The notes under the pieces were generated by a model. The model saw only the letters and a list, made by a program, of their open reading frames with translations. It had not been told where the DNA came from and did no database searches. The translations under genes were made by a program, and so were the position numbers. Shown piece by piece: positions 1 to 11,338 of a DNA stretch of 64,000 nucleotides (position 1 is its first letter; each line of letters starts with the position of its first letter). This stretch comes from Sarcocystis neurona (lineage: Eukaryota > Apicomplexa > Conoidasida > Eucoccidiorida > Sarcocystidae). The stretch is from assembly GCA_000727475.1 (NCBI GenBank), contig KL647297.1:2265295-2329294 (forward strand), in the 5' to 3' direction.

Positions 1-238
1 TTGAACACGCAACGCAGGATGAGGTAACAACGCGCATCTAAATAGACACACTCGTACCTCCGATCTCTCACCTCAAATGCAACCTCATGAGTGCTGAGCG
101 CGTAGCAGAAGACGGCAACTGCGTTAGTCAGACTCTGACATCCACCTAGCAGAAGGCGGCACCTGCATTAGTCAGAGGCGAGCACGTCATGGTGCTTTTC
201 GTGTGTTGGGCGCATGGTGGGGTTCCACCTACGTTCAG

Positions 239-998
239 GATTTGGCTTTCACTTCCACGTGGGTAAAGAAGCATGCTGCACTCGCGACTCGGTGTAGCAA
301 CAAGCTAACAGCAGTAGATCGAATGGGTATCATGATGCGGATCGCCGAAGCCGTCACCAGGTTAAGGTCCTGTGCAAGAAAGAGGTACGCACAGTGGTAA
401 GGAGCCCTGCGATCTTACGTGTGTGTGTTCCGCTCGTGTCTGTATGGAAAGAAAATCCGGCTTTCGCGGAAGCACGTGCGTACGGTTCTCCTTCGGTTTA
501 CCTTAGATTTACGTGTACACTTGAACACACGAACATTAGTGTCTACGGATGTTCATCTCTTCAGATACCACACTCCAAGTACACACGCAGACTTGATTCT
601 ATTTGTGTGAAAGCGCTTCACACTGGCGTGCGTACGGTTCTATCGATGTGTAGCTTAAATACTTGTGTCCTCATTTATCGCACAAAAACACACGTATGTG
701 CATACATACTAACAGTCCTATATAGGTGTACGCCGCTGCACCTGAGGGATGATCATGGAGACTTTAAGCTCCTTCCGCGTACGCGTGTGCACTCACAGGT
801 TACACAAGTGAAGTATTCTGCAATGATTGCACATCCTATGTGTGTCGCAGAGTGGGACAGGATTTTCTGAGTGTCATTGAAGGAGCTGCTGCGGGAACAT
901 GTAGCGAGTACCGTTTGCCTGGGCCGAAGCCGAGTGAATACACTACATTCAATTTTATTCGGAGAGTGAACACCTCCGTTCGTGGGACTGAAGGCTAG
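239..998 (+). CDS. 3' end of a two-or-more-exon gene, function unknown
   Basis: I see two exons, 239-360 and 851-998, and the gene probably continues upstream of the window. The first follows a cgttcag acceptor and ends at an AG|gttaag donor after two bases of a codon. The second follows gtgtcgcag and supplies the third base, so the frame closes exactly and runs to TAG at 996-998. The joined peptide of about 90 residues contains segments such as KKHAALATRCSNKLTAVDR and KPSEYTTFNFIRRV. It has mixed composition with no repeats, as expected of real coding sequence. I recognise no domain. The second exon has only 49 codons, so a length-filtered ORF scan would miss it. The 490-base intron is (GT)-rich. 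The phase match is the main support; homology is unknown. Confidence 0.45.
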
Positions 999-1442
999 TA
1001 AAGCCATTGTGTACTATATACAAACCTAGTGAGCCCCTTCTGGGAAGCACGTTGAGAGATAACAGGCTGCTAGGAGGACCTCTCGAATACAGGTTTAGCG
1101 CGAACGGTTCGATTCGTGAGGTCATGAAAGGCGTAGCCGGTAGACGAGCACGAACGATGAGACCAGCGGTAGCGGTAGTGCAGCAGGACCGGCAGCTACG
1201 GGAACGACAAGCGACAGCGACACGCGCCCCCGCAGTCGCTGCCCCTTCATCCACGTGCATGCTTGCGAAGCTGGGTTTTAACTGGAGAGTAGCCGCGTCG
1301 TCATTCGTACGCACTATACGGTGTGGATAGGGAGACATAGACAAACGAGTCGACGTCAACAGTTACGCGAACTTTTCTCCACTAACGAGGAGTGCGCCGC
1401 GACGGATGCTTGTCAGACTCCGATCGTGTGCGGGAGTACCCG

Positions 1443-2007
1443 CTACCACACACGATCTGAGATACACGTGTAGCAAGCGCGGCCCCTGCAAGTGTGATGC
1501 TCTAGCCCGCTCAAATGTTCCGTACGCGTAAATGTGAACTGTAAGCCGCAGCTGCAGGTGCTGTTCGGATCTACCGTCTGCCGCGTGAGTTGTTCTTTCT
1601 TGTACAATACTAAGTTGTTTAGTCTGACGGGACGTCTTTTGTCCGCGCAGTCCTGGGGATGCACATGCGATGCCCTGTGCGCCGCATCTCCGTTGTATGC
1701 GCTCTTTTCGGCCAATTCTGCTTTCTTTTCGTCAAAGTTGAACTTCGAAAGATATATGCTCTAGTCTGTCTCTGCCCCTGCTGCAAGAACCTGCTGAAGA
1801 CCGCATCCGTGACGGGCGCCCATTTCGAGCAGCAAACGGTCGTCTACCGTGCACGTCATCACGGCCTTCGAAGTTTAATTCCGCATCCGATGAATGCAGG
1901 CCTGCTGACACGCTAGGAGATGCGGTGGTGTGACTTCTTAGACTGCGACAAGTCCTTCCCCAAATAAAGGATACCCCACACGATTGCGCTTGTGTGTGTA
2001 CATACAT
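1443..2007 (-). CDS. possible minus-strand exons, unknown product
   Basis: Two minus-strand frames look coding by composition. One runs from about 1923 to 1732 and follows a gtcagcag acceptor; it contains LHSSDAELNFEGRDDVHG and ends FEVQL-stop. The second runs from about 1713 to 1443 and follows an aaagcag acceptor; it contains RLNNLVLYKKEQLTRQTV and two Cys residues. They lie just downstream, on the same strand, of the 110-codon ORF at 2063-2395 and could belong to the same transcript. I could not find a donor and acceptor pair joining them in phase, so the structure is unresolved. No domain is recognised. The opposite strand carries overlapping short ORFs that look less protein-like. Confidence 0.25.
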
Positions 2008-2062
2008 CCGCGTATATTAATGTGTGTGTATCTGTGCAAGTATTTCTGTGCGGAACACCTTC

Positions 2063-2395
2063 TTAGTACGCAGGCAGCTTATCAAATCCCCTGCAGCTTC
2101 GAACATGACGGTGTATGCGCTGATAAAATCGTGCATCATTCTTTCTTTCGTACTCCATGAAAACTTCAGTCAGGCAGAGTGGATTTGATAGTCCTTCCGT
2201 GTAACAGAACTGTTCTTCTAATGTGCCCAAAGAGGCGAACGGTATAGCGCAGAATACTTCTTGCTTTATCTCCATCTTTCTCTTCCGGAGTAGAAACCGG
2301 AGTAGAAACCGGTGGCGAGACGAAAGTGTATGCCCACGCGTTTTAGAGGACCGCTGACGGCGTACCAGACGTGCACGCATACGCGTATTCGTCAT
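2063..2395 (-). CDS. 110-residue hypothetical protein with basic N-terminus
   Basis: An uninterrupted minus-strand frame runs from ATG at 2395 to TAA at 2063. The first 40 residues are strongly basic and include a small repeat in which the heptad FLLRFLLR is encoded by two copies of a 12-base unit. This could be a mitochondrial-type presequence, but that is inference. From an internal Met at 2275 the sequence turns mixed and acidic (LGTLEEQF, EVFMEYERKNDARFYQRIH) and ends GFDKLPAY. A start at 2275 would give a 70-residue protein. No family is recognised. The neighbouring minus-strand frames at 1443-2007 may be further exons. Confidence 0.4.
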   Translation of the reverse strand: MTNTRMRARLVRRQRSSKTRGHTLSSRHRFLLRFLLRKRKMEIKQEVFCAIPFASLGTLEEQFCYTEGLSNPLCLTEVFMEYERKNDARFYQRIHRHVRSCRGFDKLPAY

Positions 2396-2689
2396 GCGTA
2401 CTCAGCACACGTACTCTACACACAGATGTATGTGCAATTATTTTTATACAAACGTAGATATTTACCAGCACATTATTTCTCTGCATTCACGTACAAAGAT
2501 TAGTACGCGTGACGATGCCCATAGGTAATTTCTTGCGTCTTCCTATGGTGTCAACACATTTTTCGTGTCCACTGTGACAACCGCTCACCCTGTGCGCCAC
2601 CTCTGTAAAACGTGGTGCAGCTGCAATTTCCGAGTGTACACGCATGTGACCAGCCACCACAACCAACTACTGAGCACGCACTACACACA

Positions 2690-2820
2690 TATATACATGT
2701 GCATACGCTATTACGTACGTACGTACGTGCGCGTACATACCTACATACATACATACATACGTACATTCATACATATATACATACGCACGCACACACACAC
2801 ACACACACATAAACACACCC
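2690..2820. repeat. compound TACA/GTAC and (CA)n microsatellite
   Basis: ACGT repeats pass into TACA repeats, then a (CA)n run, ending near 2820. The Tyr/His/Thr-rich reading frames across it, on both strands, are artefacts of the repeat. Similar TACA/TGTA blocks recur throughout the window between exons. Confidence 0.9.
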
Positions 2821-3254
2821 AGTAGGCGTTTCTGTACACAAGTGTAAGTATAGGTTCACGAGAATTTGTATGCGGACGATAGGGTGTAGGTGTACGTTTG
2901 AGTTCTGTGCTGCGTGTGAGCACCTTAGTTCCAAAAGCAAAGTGACGACTCAGTAGGAATTTGGCTCGCGGATCTGTTTCATGCTTGGTCGAGGGAAAGG
3001 ACAGTGCGCGGCTTTGCAAAGCAATAGTGGGGCGGACCACACCTCTGCACAACACCCGTTGCTGCCGTTGTAGCTACAAACAACACCAGTTGGTTGGGGG
3101 CGCTGTAGTGAGCTGAGGCACACGCTGTACGCCTTTTTGCCTTGAATAGCGGCTCCGCGCGTCTGCTTCTCTGTATCCGAAATACGCTTGTAGCTGCCAT
3201 GCTCCAACTGCGGGCGTCGAAAAACACAGGACCTTGTACTCCTACGTGCACAGG

Positions 3255-3935
3255 AAACCTCAGAGGGAACATAGAAAGAATAAGAAAAGAGGCGAGAGAC
3301 GGAGCGGGGAGGAAGTTGAGAGAGTGAGAAGGATCGGGAGAGAGCGTAAAGAGGAAGGAAGAGAAAACGGTAGTAACAGGGGGAAGGTTGACAAAGAAAA
3401 ACAGCAGTAACGAGGTACGAAAAGAAAAAGAAGAAACAAGAGACCGGGAGGCAGGAGGAGACAGGGCGAGATACGAGGGAGGAATGAAGAGAGGAGTGAA
3501 GTACGGACGACGACAGAGAGGGATGAATTCTAGAGACAGCGTGCCAAGGAGAGAGGAGAAAAGAGAGGAGGAGAGAAAGAAAAAACGGACAGAGAGGAAT
3601 CGACGTATATGTGAGAGAAGGGAACGAAAGGCGAAATGCTACAGGAGAGAGAAGGAAGAGCAGAGACCCATAAGAAACGCAGAGAGAGAAGGACGAGAGG
3701 TACGAAAAAGGAGGAAGGGCAGGAAGACGCGAGAACGAGGGACTTGGGCAAGACGCGGAAAGAGAGATGGAGGCACATAGGAGAAGAGGAGCATAGAGAG
3801 AGACGCAGATATGGAGAGAGGGAAGGAGTGAAACAGAGATACCGCCGCACCGAAGACAATTTAGAAATGGGACTAAAGAGGAATGGAGGGAGGGAAGCAG
3901 AGAAAAGGAAGAATGACAACAGGCCGGCGGCAGCG
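3255..3935 (+). other. purine-rich (GA/AG) strand-asymmetric tract
   Basis: About 680 bases in which the plus strand is overwhelmingly A and G (GAGAGA, AGGAAG, AAAGAA blocks). Three overlapping plus-strand frames here encode only Arg/Lys/Glu/Gly, and the minus strand gives Ser/Leu/Phe. Composition alone explains these, so I do not call a protein. Comparable pyrimidine-rich tracts occur at 33.9-34.36, 50.33-51.06 and 57.7-58.3 kb. Such tracts could be untranslated leaders, long introns or triplex-forming DNA; the sequence does not say which. Confidence 0.7.
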
Positions 3936-5014
3936 TTCGGGAGGGGCTTCACTTCAACTGTTTTCGTTCAAACGCTTTTTTGTCTGAGAACCACATATGT
4001 AAACACACACGTCCGTCTCTCTTTGGTGCGTCCTCTAGATAAGTGTTCAGCGTCCTACATGGTGACCCTGTAGGTGTGGGTGTATCCGTGTAGGTCTCTA
4101 GCTCCTTCGTTTGCGTCTGGTTTCCTGCTGCAGTAGCAGCGAAGAGAAAAAGACAAAAATGTACATACACACACATGTATGTACATTTGTATAAAATATA
4201 CTACTCGTTCAGATACCTGTACTGTCTTAAGTCTGCATGAGTAAACATGCCTGGGCGTATGTTTATCAAAGACGTCTTTCCCACTCATCGGGCAGCACGT
4301 CTGCGTCTCTAGCTGCATGTGCTGCACTGCAGATAATGACTATGTGCAGGCGTGCAGAACTTCTGCATGCATCTCTGTTAATCACATGTCGGTGTGCACC
4401 ACGTACGCCAACACACATACACACAAACACAGATACACATGCGTGCCCCTTTGTATTCGTGAATCTGCATCAAGGAGATGCGTAGTCAGACATCGAAACT
4501 GTGAATCGTCTCTCTGTGCAAGGGGTAGTCATGCACGTGTGCGACATGCTGGGGAGTTTGCGGTGTACTTACACGCCGCTGTCCATGTGTCATGATGTGT
4601 CACATATGTTTACACCCCACGTTGAATCTACCTCTGTAGGGGACAGGCCGTTGGTCGTCTGCAGCGGTCTTCAAGTGCAGCAGCTGACGTCCCTCTCTGC
4701 TATTCGTGTGCGTCTGTGTGTGTATGTGCAGCGCACACACGCTGAAAATTTGTAAAGCGTATCTGCACTCGGTTTTATGTGCCTCTCCCTCGCTTTCAAG
4801 GAAGTGTGTAACGCACTGTGGACGAACGCCGGACAGTTGTTTCTGTGTAGGCCCGTGCGTCCTGACTTATTAGTCAGGACTTTGCTCTGTGTGGCGTGGT
4901 AGGTAAACTTCGTTAAGCGCCTAGCGCCCACGTACATTTTTGTGTGAATGCCGTTCTGAGCAGGGGTGCGGAAATCCTCTCCTTTGCACAAGGCTGTGCA
5001 CAAACAGAGTGTTC
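3936..5014. other. no confident gene; one perfect hairpin
   Basis: Short frames occur on both strands, for example minus 4671-5003 and plus 4501-4755, and either might hold an exon. I find no phase-consistent pair. A perfect inverted repeat, TCCTGACT-TATT-AGTCAGGA, lies at 4860-4879 (8-bp arms, 4-base loop). It is not followed by a T run and its role is unknown. Confidence 0.4.
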
Positions 5015-8000
5015 ATGGTTGTTTTGTCCTCACTGGCACAGCGAGATTCACACAAATCTTCTTCGTCTACCTTCTGGTCTGATGCACTTGAGACTTTCAA
5101 TCAACTACTACGCGCTACATCCAACGCAGTTGCATCTTTTTCATAAGTCGCGTTGTGCGTACTGCTACAAGTATAGCCTGTGTGCGTCTTCATTCAGTCT
5201 GCATTTGTGAGGCGAACACATTATGTGGATCGCTCAAGACAGACCGGGAGAGACGCGCAACAGCTCCTTAAATCCAAGGAAATGGAAACGAAGAGGGAGC
5301 TACAGCGGCGCGGTGCACTGCTGCTTTTGCGCGTACGCTTAGTTGCCATGCTGGTGAGAATTCACTTCACAACATGGCACCTCGGCAAGTACGACGGAGC
5401 TGCTGCGTCTGCCACTGCTGGAGAAGCTGGTTCGAGGACTACTGCTGATGTTGACGCTGTCACTGCTGGTGCCCTTGCTGCTGCGGCGGGTGTAACTGGC
5501 ATCGTAGTTGCCTCAGGAAGGCTGCCCAGTGTTCGGACAAACGACAACGTGGGGCAGATCCCTTCGAAATCAACACGTGTCCCTCATGCTGTACCTGCGC
5601 CTGCCTCCCAGAAAAGGTAATGCACCAGCCGCCGTCAGATTCGCTGTTGCTGCACAGCTTTTACGAATCACCCTAACGAGAGAAGGCTCTATATATCCTG
5701 CTTCTGCTGCTGTTACTGAAGCATCTCGTGGGAAGAGTCCAACAGAGAAATCTTCGAATCTTTCTGCAGGCCGTCATTGACCGAAAAATACGTCTGCGCC
5801 CGCGCACACGTATTGCTCCAGTCGCCGGTGTATAATCTTCTTTTCTCAACAGAGTGCAGAAGCAGCTATCACCGTACCCCACGCTGCTGCAGCACTTCTT
5901 CCGCCTGAAGATTAAGGTTGTCGAATTCTGCTGCTGCTGCTGCTGTTGCTGGGGAATGGCTTCTTCGGACAGCAAGTGATACAAAATGTCTCAGTGGTCT
6001 TCTTTCTGATGCACAGCTTTGCGGGTAAGAAGCGAAGGAGCCTCATCTTGAGAAATTCCTGCTTCTTTTTCTTTGTGCAGGCATCCTATCCGTCTGTATC
6101 CTCTTCTCTTTCTAAAAGACACGCGCAACTCTTCCGCACACGCGCTGAAAGCGTCTCTCTTCTTTTTTCTGTTCTTTTCATTCCTTAGTATGAGCCTTCC
6201 CTGCAGTCGGTTCCGGCCTCTGCCTCTCTCAGTAGTAGTAACAAGGGGGCCACATACAGCAGCAGCGGCAGGGAAAACGGTACAAGCAGCAGCAGTAGCC
6301 ACAGCCCCCTGCAGAGCAACGGCACAGGCAGCACTAGCTGCCCCAACGGCAGCAGTGATGCTACGAAGAACAGAGTCGGCAAGCGTAGCAGTGCTAAGCG
6401 CCGCCCCAGCAGCGGCGATCCTCAGAAGGCGAACAGCTGAAACCACGCAGCCACGACCTGAAACAGGCGCCGCGCTCTTAGGAGTATCCCCCGCAGCACC
6501 GCTATCAAGACTAGCAGCAATAACCGCAGCTGCTGCAGTACCACTCTCACGGAAAGGAAGGGTCTCAGGTGAGCGTTTGATTCGCTGCTGCGCTTCCGTC
6601 GCGTCTCCTCTATGCCTTTGGTGTCTCCAGCAGGACCCCACATTCTTCGCCGCTGCAAAATTGTTCCGCTCTTGTCCGTTCCCCTTCCATACAGAGCTCC
6701 TACCGAATCGCAGTGCACACCAACAACTCAAGCAGGCACCCTCTCCACCGGCTCTACAAGGAGCTGCTGCTGCAGCCGCCGCGCTCTGGCCACGGGTCAC
6801 TCTAAAGCGTGACACTGCAGGACGTCTGCCGCACCTCCCCGTTCCGCTACTGCGGTTATCACTGTTGCAGCAGCACTCCGCGTACCCACCTGCCGGCAAG
6901 GATCCGCAGCAGCGCATGCGTGCGTGCACCAGCAGTCGGGCGCACAGTGCGGCACTGTCACTTATCAGCAGTAAACAGCCTCATTCCACCCAATCAGAGA
7001 ACCTAAACCCCCGGTGTAGTTCTCCACTCCCACGTGCAGCAGATGTAGAGCAGCGTCTTGTTGGACTTCCTGCTACCAGCCGGCAGGAGCACCCCACACT
7101 AACGATTTCATCATTGTTTCTCCGCCTTGCTTCTCCTCTGGACTCTCCGTCCGTTTCTTCTCATACGGCACTCCTGCCTTCTTTGTGTCACACGCCCTTG
7201 GTCCTGATACCTGCCCACGACACAGCTTTTGGGAGACGCTGCGGCAGGAGAGCCCGTTGCAGCCGAACTGCAGCTTCGGCTGCTACAGTTAAAAAGTCTT
7301 ACCCCGCACACGTATCTTCCTGCATTCGTTCTGATACCTTTCCGGTCAAATGTGCTAATAATTCTTCTCCAGCCGCAACATGGAGGCAATTAAGGAGCAC
7401 CGCTCGGCGAGCAAGAACAGTGTGCGCTGTAGTTTCTCGCGCTCTGGTGCTGTTTCAGCGTACCCATACAATAACAGGTCATACGTGTCCTGTTTCTGCG
7501 GAAGCGACAGCTCCTCCTGCCCTCCATGCGCAGGCCTCTTCCTCGAAAAGATGTCAAAGCGAAGCGCTCTCTCGTGTGTCTACGTGTTCCTTTCCTGTCT
7601 CCTCTCCTGCACTCTTTGCGAATTCTGCTCTCGTTGCTGCGTTTCTGCGATTGCCGCTGCTGCACCAACGCCCGACAAGTCGCCTGCTGCCGAGGAATTA
7701 CAGTACTTCTGCGTCACACGCTGGATGCTTTACACAGGTGGTTGCGCCGTACGCTGCTGTTGTCGCTCTAGAAAAAGGGGCGACGCAGCGTTCCATGCCG
7801 GCGCTGCACCGGCAGCAGCAACTCCCCTCACATGCAATGTGTGGCGGACGGATACCGTTTGGCGATAAAGCTTGTCCTACGCAGCGACATACGTCGAGGC
7901 AAGGGCTGCACCGTGATGCTTTGAACAACAGCAGCAGTGGACGTGTCCATACTTTGCAGAAGTGGCCGGGTTACGTCAGCAGCACCAGCGACGGCAGCGA

Positions 8001-8331
8001 CTTCTCCTGCAGGCAGAGGTTGTTTGCGTCGCCACCGAGAAGAGGGGATAAAGCGTTTTATGGCAGCAGCAAGAGAGGAGAAAAGGGATTATTAGCATCA
8101 GAGACTGCCAGCAGTCAGTGCGTATTCCGTCGCCCCACGTGGTTCCAGCGCGCCGCTGCTGCTGCTGTTTATCTGATACCGTACCTGGAGCTTTTTCACG
8201 TAGGCCTTCACATAATCAGGATTTATACACAGCCTCCACACATCACCACGCGCGTATATGTGCGCGTACATATGCGAGTGTACACGACTCTACGTATACG
8301 GTGCACTTGTGGTTTGCGTATACTTCGCTAG
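5015..8331 (+). CDS. three-exon gene for a ~927-residue Ala/Ser/Arg-rich protein
   Basis: Model: 5015-5128, 5198-5616 and 6081-8331. Exon 1 starts at ATG 5015 and ends in phase 0. Exon 2 follows a cttcattcag acceptor and ends AAAAG|gtaatg two bases into a codon. Exon 3 follows a T-rich tract plus gtgcag and supplies the third base. The frame then runs 750 codons to TAG at 8329-8331. The product has a short hydrophobic stretch in exon 2 (GALLLLRVRLVAMLV), long Ala/Arg/Ser-rich regions in exon 3, Gln and Asn-Ser repeats near the end, and a final hydrophobic segment. No known domain is visible. The donor after exon 1 (gttgca) is weak, so the true 5' end may differ. A 312-codon minus-strand frame overlaps 5991-6929, but the plus frame is longer and has phase-matched splice sites. 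Confidence 0.5.
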
Positions 8332-8399
8332 TATACACGTGTAGACAGACAGAGTAAAGAACGGTGTACCTGGGTACAATCACCTCTTGGTGCACGCAG

Positions 8400-9138
8400 G
8401 TAGGCGTTTTCGCCACACGTAGAGTTTCAGGGGTAGCGAAACCTTAGACGGGCTTCCACTTCTTCTCGCTGTCATCTTCTCCTGTCACAAGAGGGTGCCT
8501 CCAAACAATTTTACTAATGTTTCTGACGACGTAGACGTTCCTCCAATGCTCGTGGTAATACAACTTCTATACTTACTACCCTCTGCGCTACTTGTGCTGA
8601 TAAATCGAGTTCTTCCCAGCGGCTTCGTTATCACTTAGCGGAGCTAAACTTCTGACGCACTGTGCAATCCTGCTCGTGCTAACTTCTTACGTGTAATGTT
8701 CCTTCTAGTTCTTCTTTCGCTACTGTAGTTCTCCTATTGTGGGGCGGCGTAGTCGTGATTACCTCTACATAGGCAAGGGTGTACGCGTATATTCATCTGG
8801 CTTCCTGTAAATACGCCTATATACATGTATACGTATGTGTCCACATGTATATGTGTATCGCCAGATCTATGATTTGCTTCTTCGTCCTATCACATTCTTG
8901 CCACGTCGATAAGATACGACACGGTGTGAACTGTGGTGAATGGATCTGCTGCTGCGGGCGTTTGTTTTCGCCTTTTTATTACTCTTACCAGAGCTGCAAC
9001 TGCATCGATACGATATAACGCGAGTATACCAGCTCCTAGCGGCTGGAGTACCCCTGTGCTGACTTGCGGCGGTCTTTTCTGTATATGTGTGAATGGGACG
9101 CCGTAATGCCATTGTCTTCCTTACTTTTACTGCTGCAG
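8400..9138. other. no gene seen
   Basis: Between the three-exon gene and the next exon candidate I see only short frames and a TACA/GTAT-rich patch around 8780-8870. No splice-bounded coding segment stood out. Confidence 0.4.
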
Positions 9139-9330
9139 ATGTTCCTTCCTTTTCTGACGTCACTGCTGCCGTCGATGGCACCTGCTTGGAAGGGACTGGC
9201 CCACATTCTGGAGCTGTACGCACGGTTTCCGTGCAGCAGCCTTCTCACTTTTGTTGCCCCTTATACGTTCATAATAAAGAAGCAAAGTTTTCTCAAGCCT
9301 TCCTACTTCTTACGGCACCACACGATGACG
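9139..9330 (+). CDS. hydrophobic exon of a probable membrane protein
   Basis: This 64-codon segment follows a pyrimidine-rich tract with tgctgcag and ends at ACG|gtgggt, in phase 0 at both ends. It encodes alternating hydrophobic and basic stretches (LPFLTSLLPSMAPAWKG, SSLLTFVAPYTFIIKK), typical of a multi-pass membrane protein. Further plus-strand exon candidates lie at 10580-10749, 11183-11338 and 12234-12381. They may form one gene, but the phases do not all join directly, so at least one exon would be missing from my model. A frame in another phase (9093-9476) also ends in a hydrophobic tail and is the main alternative. Confidence 0.35.
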
Positions 9331-9884
9331 GTGGGTGCTCACAACAACACCTACCAGAGAGTTTGTACACCGCTGCAGAGAGCTGCCTCTCAGTAGTGGG
9401 TATCGTGAAAGCAGTAGTAACAGTCATCGACGTAGTGGTATTAATGGTTATAATATTAACGTTTTGCGGATACTAAGCTGACCCTTACGCACACACGTGC
9501 AAAATATTGTGTGGTCCCCTGCGTACGTGTGTCTGTTTTTTGCATGCTACCTGCAGGCAAATACACGTATGTATATCGTAGGGAAAAGCGTGCAGGTGCC
9601 TTTGTCGAAAGATTGTGTCACTTTCCGTTCACAAAAGCCAAAAAGAGAACTGTGGAGCTTAATTATTACGAGAGAGCATAGTCTCTTAAATAATATTGCT
9701 TGGTGGACGCTGTATTCGAATAATCCGTAAGACTAAAGAACGTTACTTTGAGCCGTACCGTCTGAGCAGAAGTAGACTTATGCCCACGGCGTCTGCCTAT
9801 CTTTGTGACAACAGCCGAAAATGTGTCGCAGCTTTGACATCCCGGCTGTAAGGCACATAGGGAGGAGATTTCTCTGTGTTTGGG

Positions 9885-9955
9885 CGTGTGTGTGTGTGTG
9901 CGTGTGGATCTGTGTGTGTGGATCTGTGTGTGTGGATCTGTGTGTTTTTGCATGT
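9885..9955. repeat. (GT)n with three copies of a TGTGTGTGGATC unit
   Basis: A (GT)n run passes into three tandem copies of a 14-base unit containing GGATC. The Cys/Val-rich frame across it is a repeat artefact. Confidence 0.85.
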
Positions 9956-10579
9956 GTGCGCGACGTGTGGCGAGTTGGCAATCCACCTGTGTGTTTAAAC
10001 AAAGTGAGACGACTAATCTTCCGTAGATTCAGGTGGGTGCTGCAGGGTGCACTTTTCCTTTTTGCGTCTCTGTCCTTTTGGAAAGTCGGCCTGAGTGTGG
10101 AGAAAACTTTCACGCACTTTCCTCCCTTCTACAGGGTGCAGGACCGTCCCACGGACACACGTAGCGAAGGATGTTTTGTCCATGTCTTTCTTTTCTGGCG
10201 CTGGTGAGTATATATATACATGTGCGCATATGTGTGTGGATCCAGATGCAGACGGATACGTGTAAATGAAGATACACACCCAGCAGTCGTCCCGCTAATT
10301 TGTATAGCCACGCGTACTTTGCACACAAGATACCAGCGTACGCCATATGTGTAGCTGTGACTGAACACGCATGTCAAGAAAGATGCCTCCTTCTTTGTAT
10401 TGTGAATGAGGGAAGTGTCAGCACTCTTCCTTGCCCTTTCTCTCCCTGTGCTGCTGCGAGACGGTGTTCACGTCGCAAAATCGGCCGTTGCTTTCGTCCT
10501 GCGATTTGACAGTGGGTGTATTGGAAAACGTCACTGTGTTTTCTCTGTTCTCCATTTCCTCAAAAATTGTGATTCTCAG

Positions 10580-10749
10580 GCTCTGTTGCTCAGCATGCTG
10601 CAATACACGATGAGCATGATCTACTTCAAGGGCTTCCGCGGATCCTTCGCTGATGGGAGCTCACCTACCCACGAAACGATTGTTCTCTCTCTTTTTCTCA
10701 GCGTGCAGACCCTTCTCTTCAACGCAGTCTCCCACGCACTAGCAGGAGA
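10580..10749 (+). CDS. transmembrane exon, plus strand
   Basis: The segment follows gtgattctcag and ends at GA|gtacgt after two bases of a codon. It encodes a hydrophobic region (SMLQYTMSMIYFKGFRGSF, then ETIVLSLFLSVQTLLFNAV). The arrangement of two hydrophobic spans around FKGFRG...DG recalls C-terminal helices of P-type ATPases. That is a weak, by-eye resemblance and no catalytic motif is present. It may belong with the exons at 9139 and 11183. Upstream, 10406-10579 is an open frame in the same phase and could be coding or intron. Confidence 0.35.
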
Positions 10750-11182
10750 GTACGTCTGCCCTTTTACAGCCAAGGCGACCACACACTTACTCCGTGTATA
10801 TACAGTTATACACACACACACCCACACACAGGTATGGTGAGACACACTTGGGTGTGCGCACGTGTAGATAGGCACAAACGGAGCTGTATACGTCTGTTTA
10901 TACCTATATGTATATACACCTGCACGTACTCACACGTAGACGTGTCTTCGTACCGCAGGCCTGTACACAGGCGTCCGCACAGGTAGCAACTTCTGTAAAA
11001 CTTGATAAGCTGCTTGTTCAGTGTACGAGACTATTGGTGACACACTAGGGACAGCGGATTACTCTACCGCGCCTTGGCCAAACAACCGCGTGCGCCTTTA
11101 CACTTCTCGTTAACAATGCCATTTTTTTCATCTACTACGGATCTCATCCATGTTTCGCGTCTTAGCAAAATATTTGACTTAG

Positions 11183-11338
11183 GACATGCAAATACCCACG
11201 CTTTGGTATGAAATTCGCAAGGGCGCCAAATGTAAGGTTGTGGAACACTGTGATGTGGTTCGGTTCATATGGCTGCACAACAGTGTGCGACTCCTTACGC
11301 ATGCATGTGCCCGTATTCTGGATGTAAACACGCGTCAG
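11183..11338 (+). CDS. exon with a possible MIR-like motif
   Basis: Exactly 52 codons lie between a tttgacttag acceptor and a CAG|gtattg donor, phase 0 at both ends. The peptide includes TLWYEIRKGAKC and VVRFIWLHNSVRLLTHAC. The pattern VVR-x(5)-HN-S-x(3)-L-T-H is reminiscent of MIR domains (SDF2, protein O-mannosyltransferases, IP3 receptors), whose signature is roughly V-x-L-x-H-x-x-T-x(3)-L-H-S-H. The resemblance is by eye. If it is a MIR domain, the hydrophobic exons upstream would fit a membrane or ER protein. The coding call is firmer than the domain call. Confidence 0.45.

Noticed and set aside
1100..1130. A GGTTCGATTCG sequence like a tRNA T-arm.
   Set aside because: No acceptor stem, D-arm or anticodon arm can be folded around it. 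No other tRNA-like structure was found in the window.
3388..4073. Arg/Lys/Glu-rich plus-strand 'proteins'.
   Set aside because: The purine-only DNA explains the composition in all frames, and no splice sites or conserved islands are seen.
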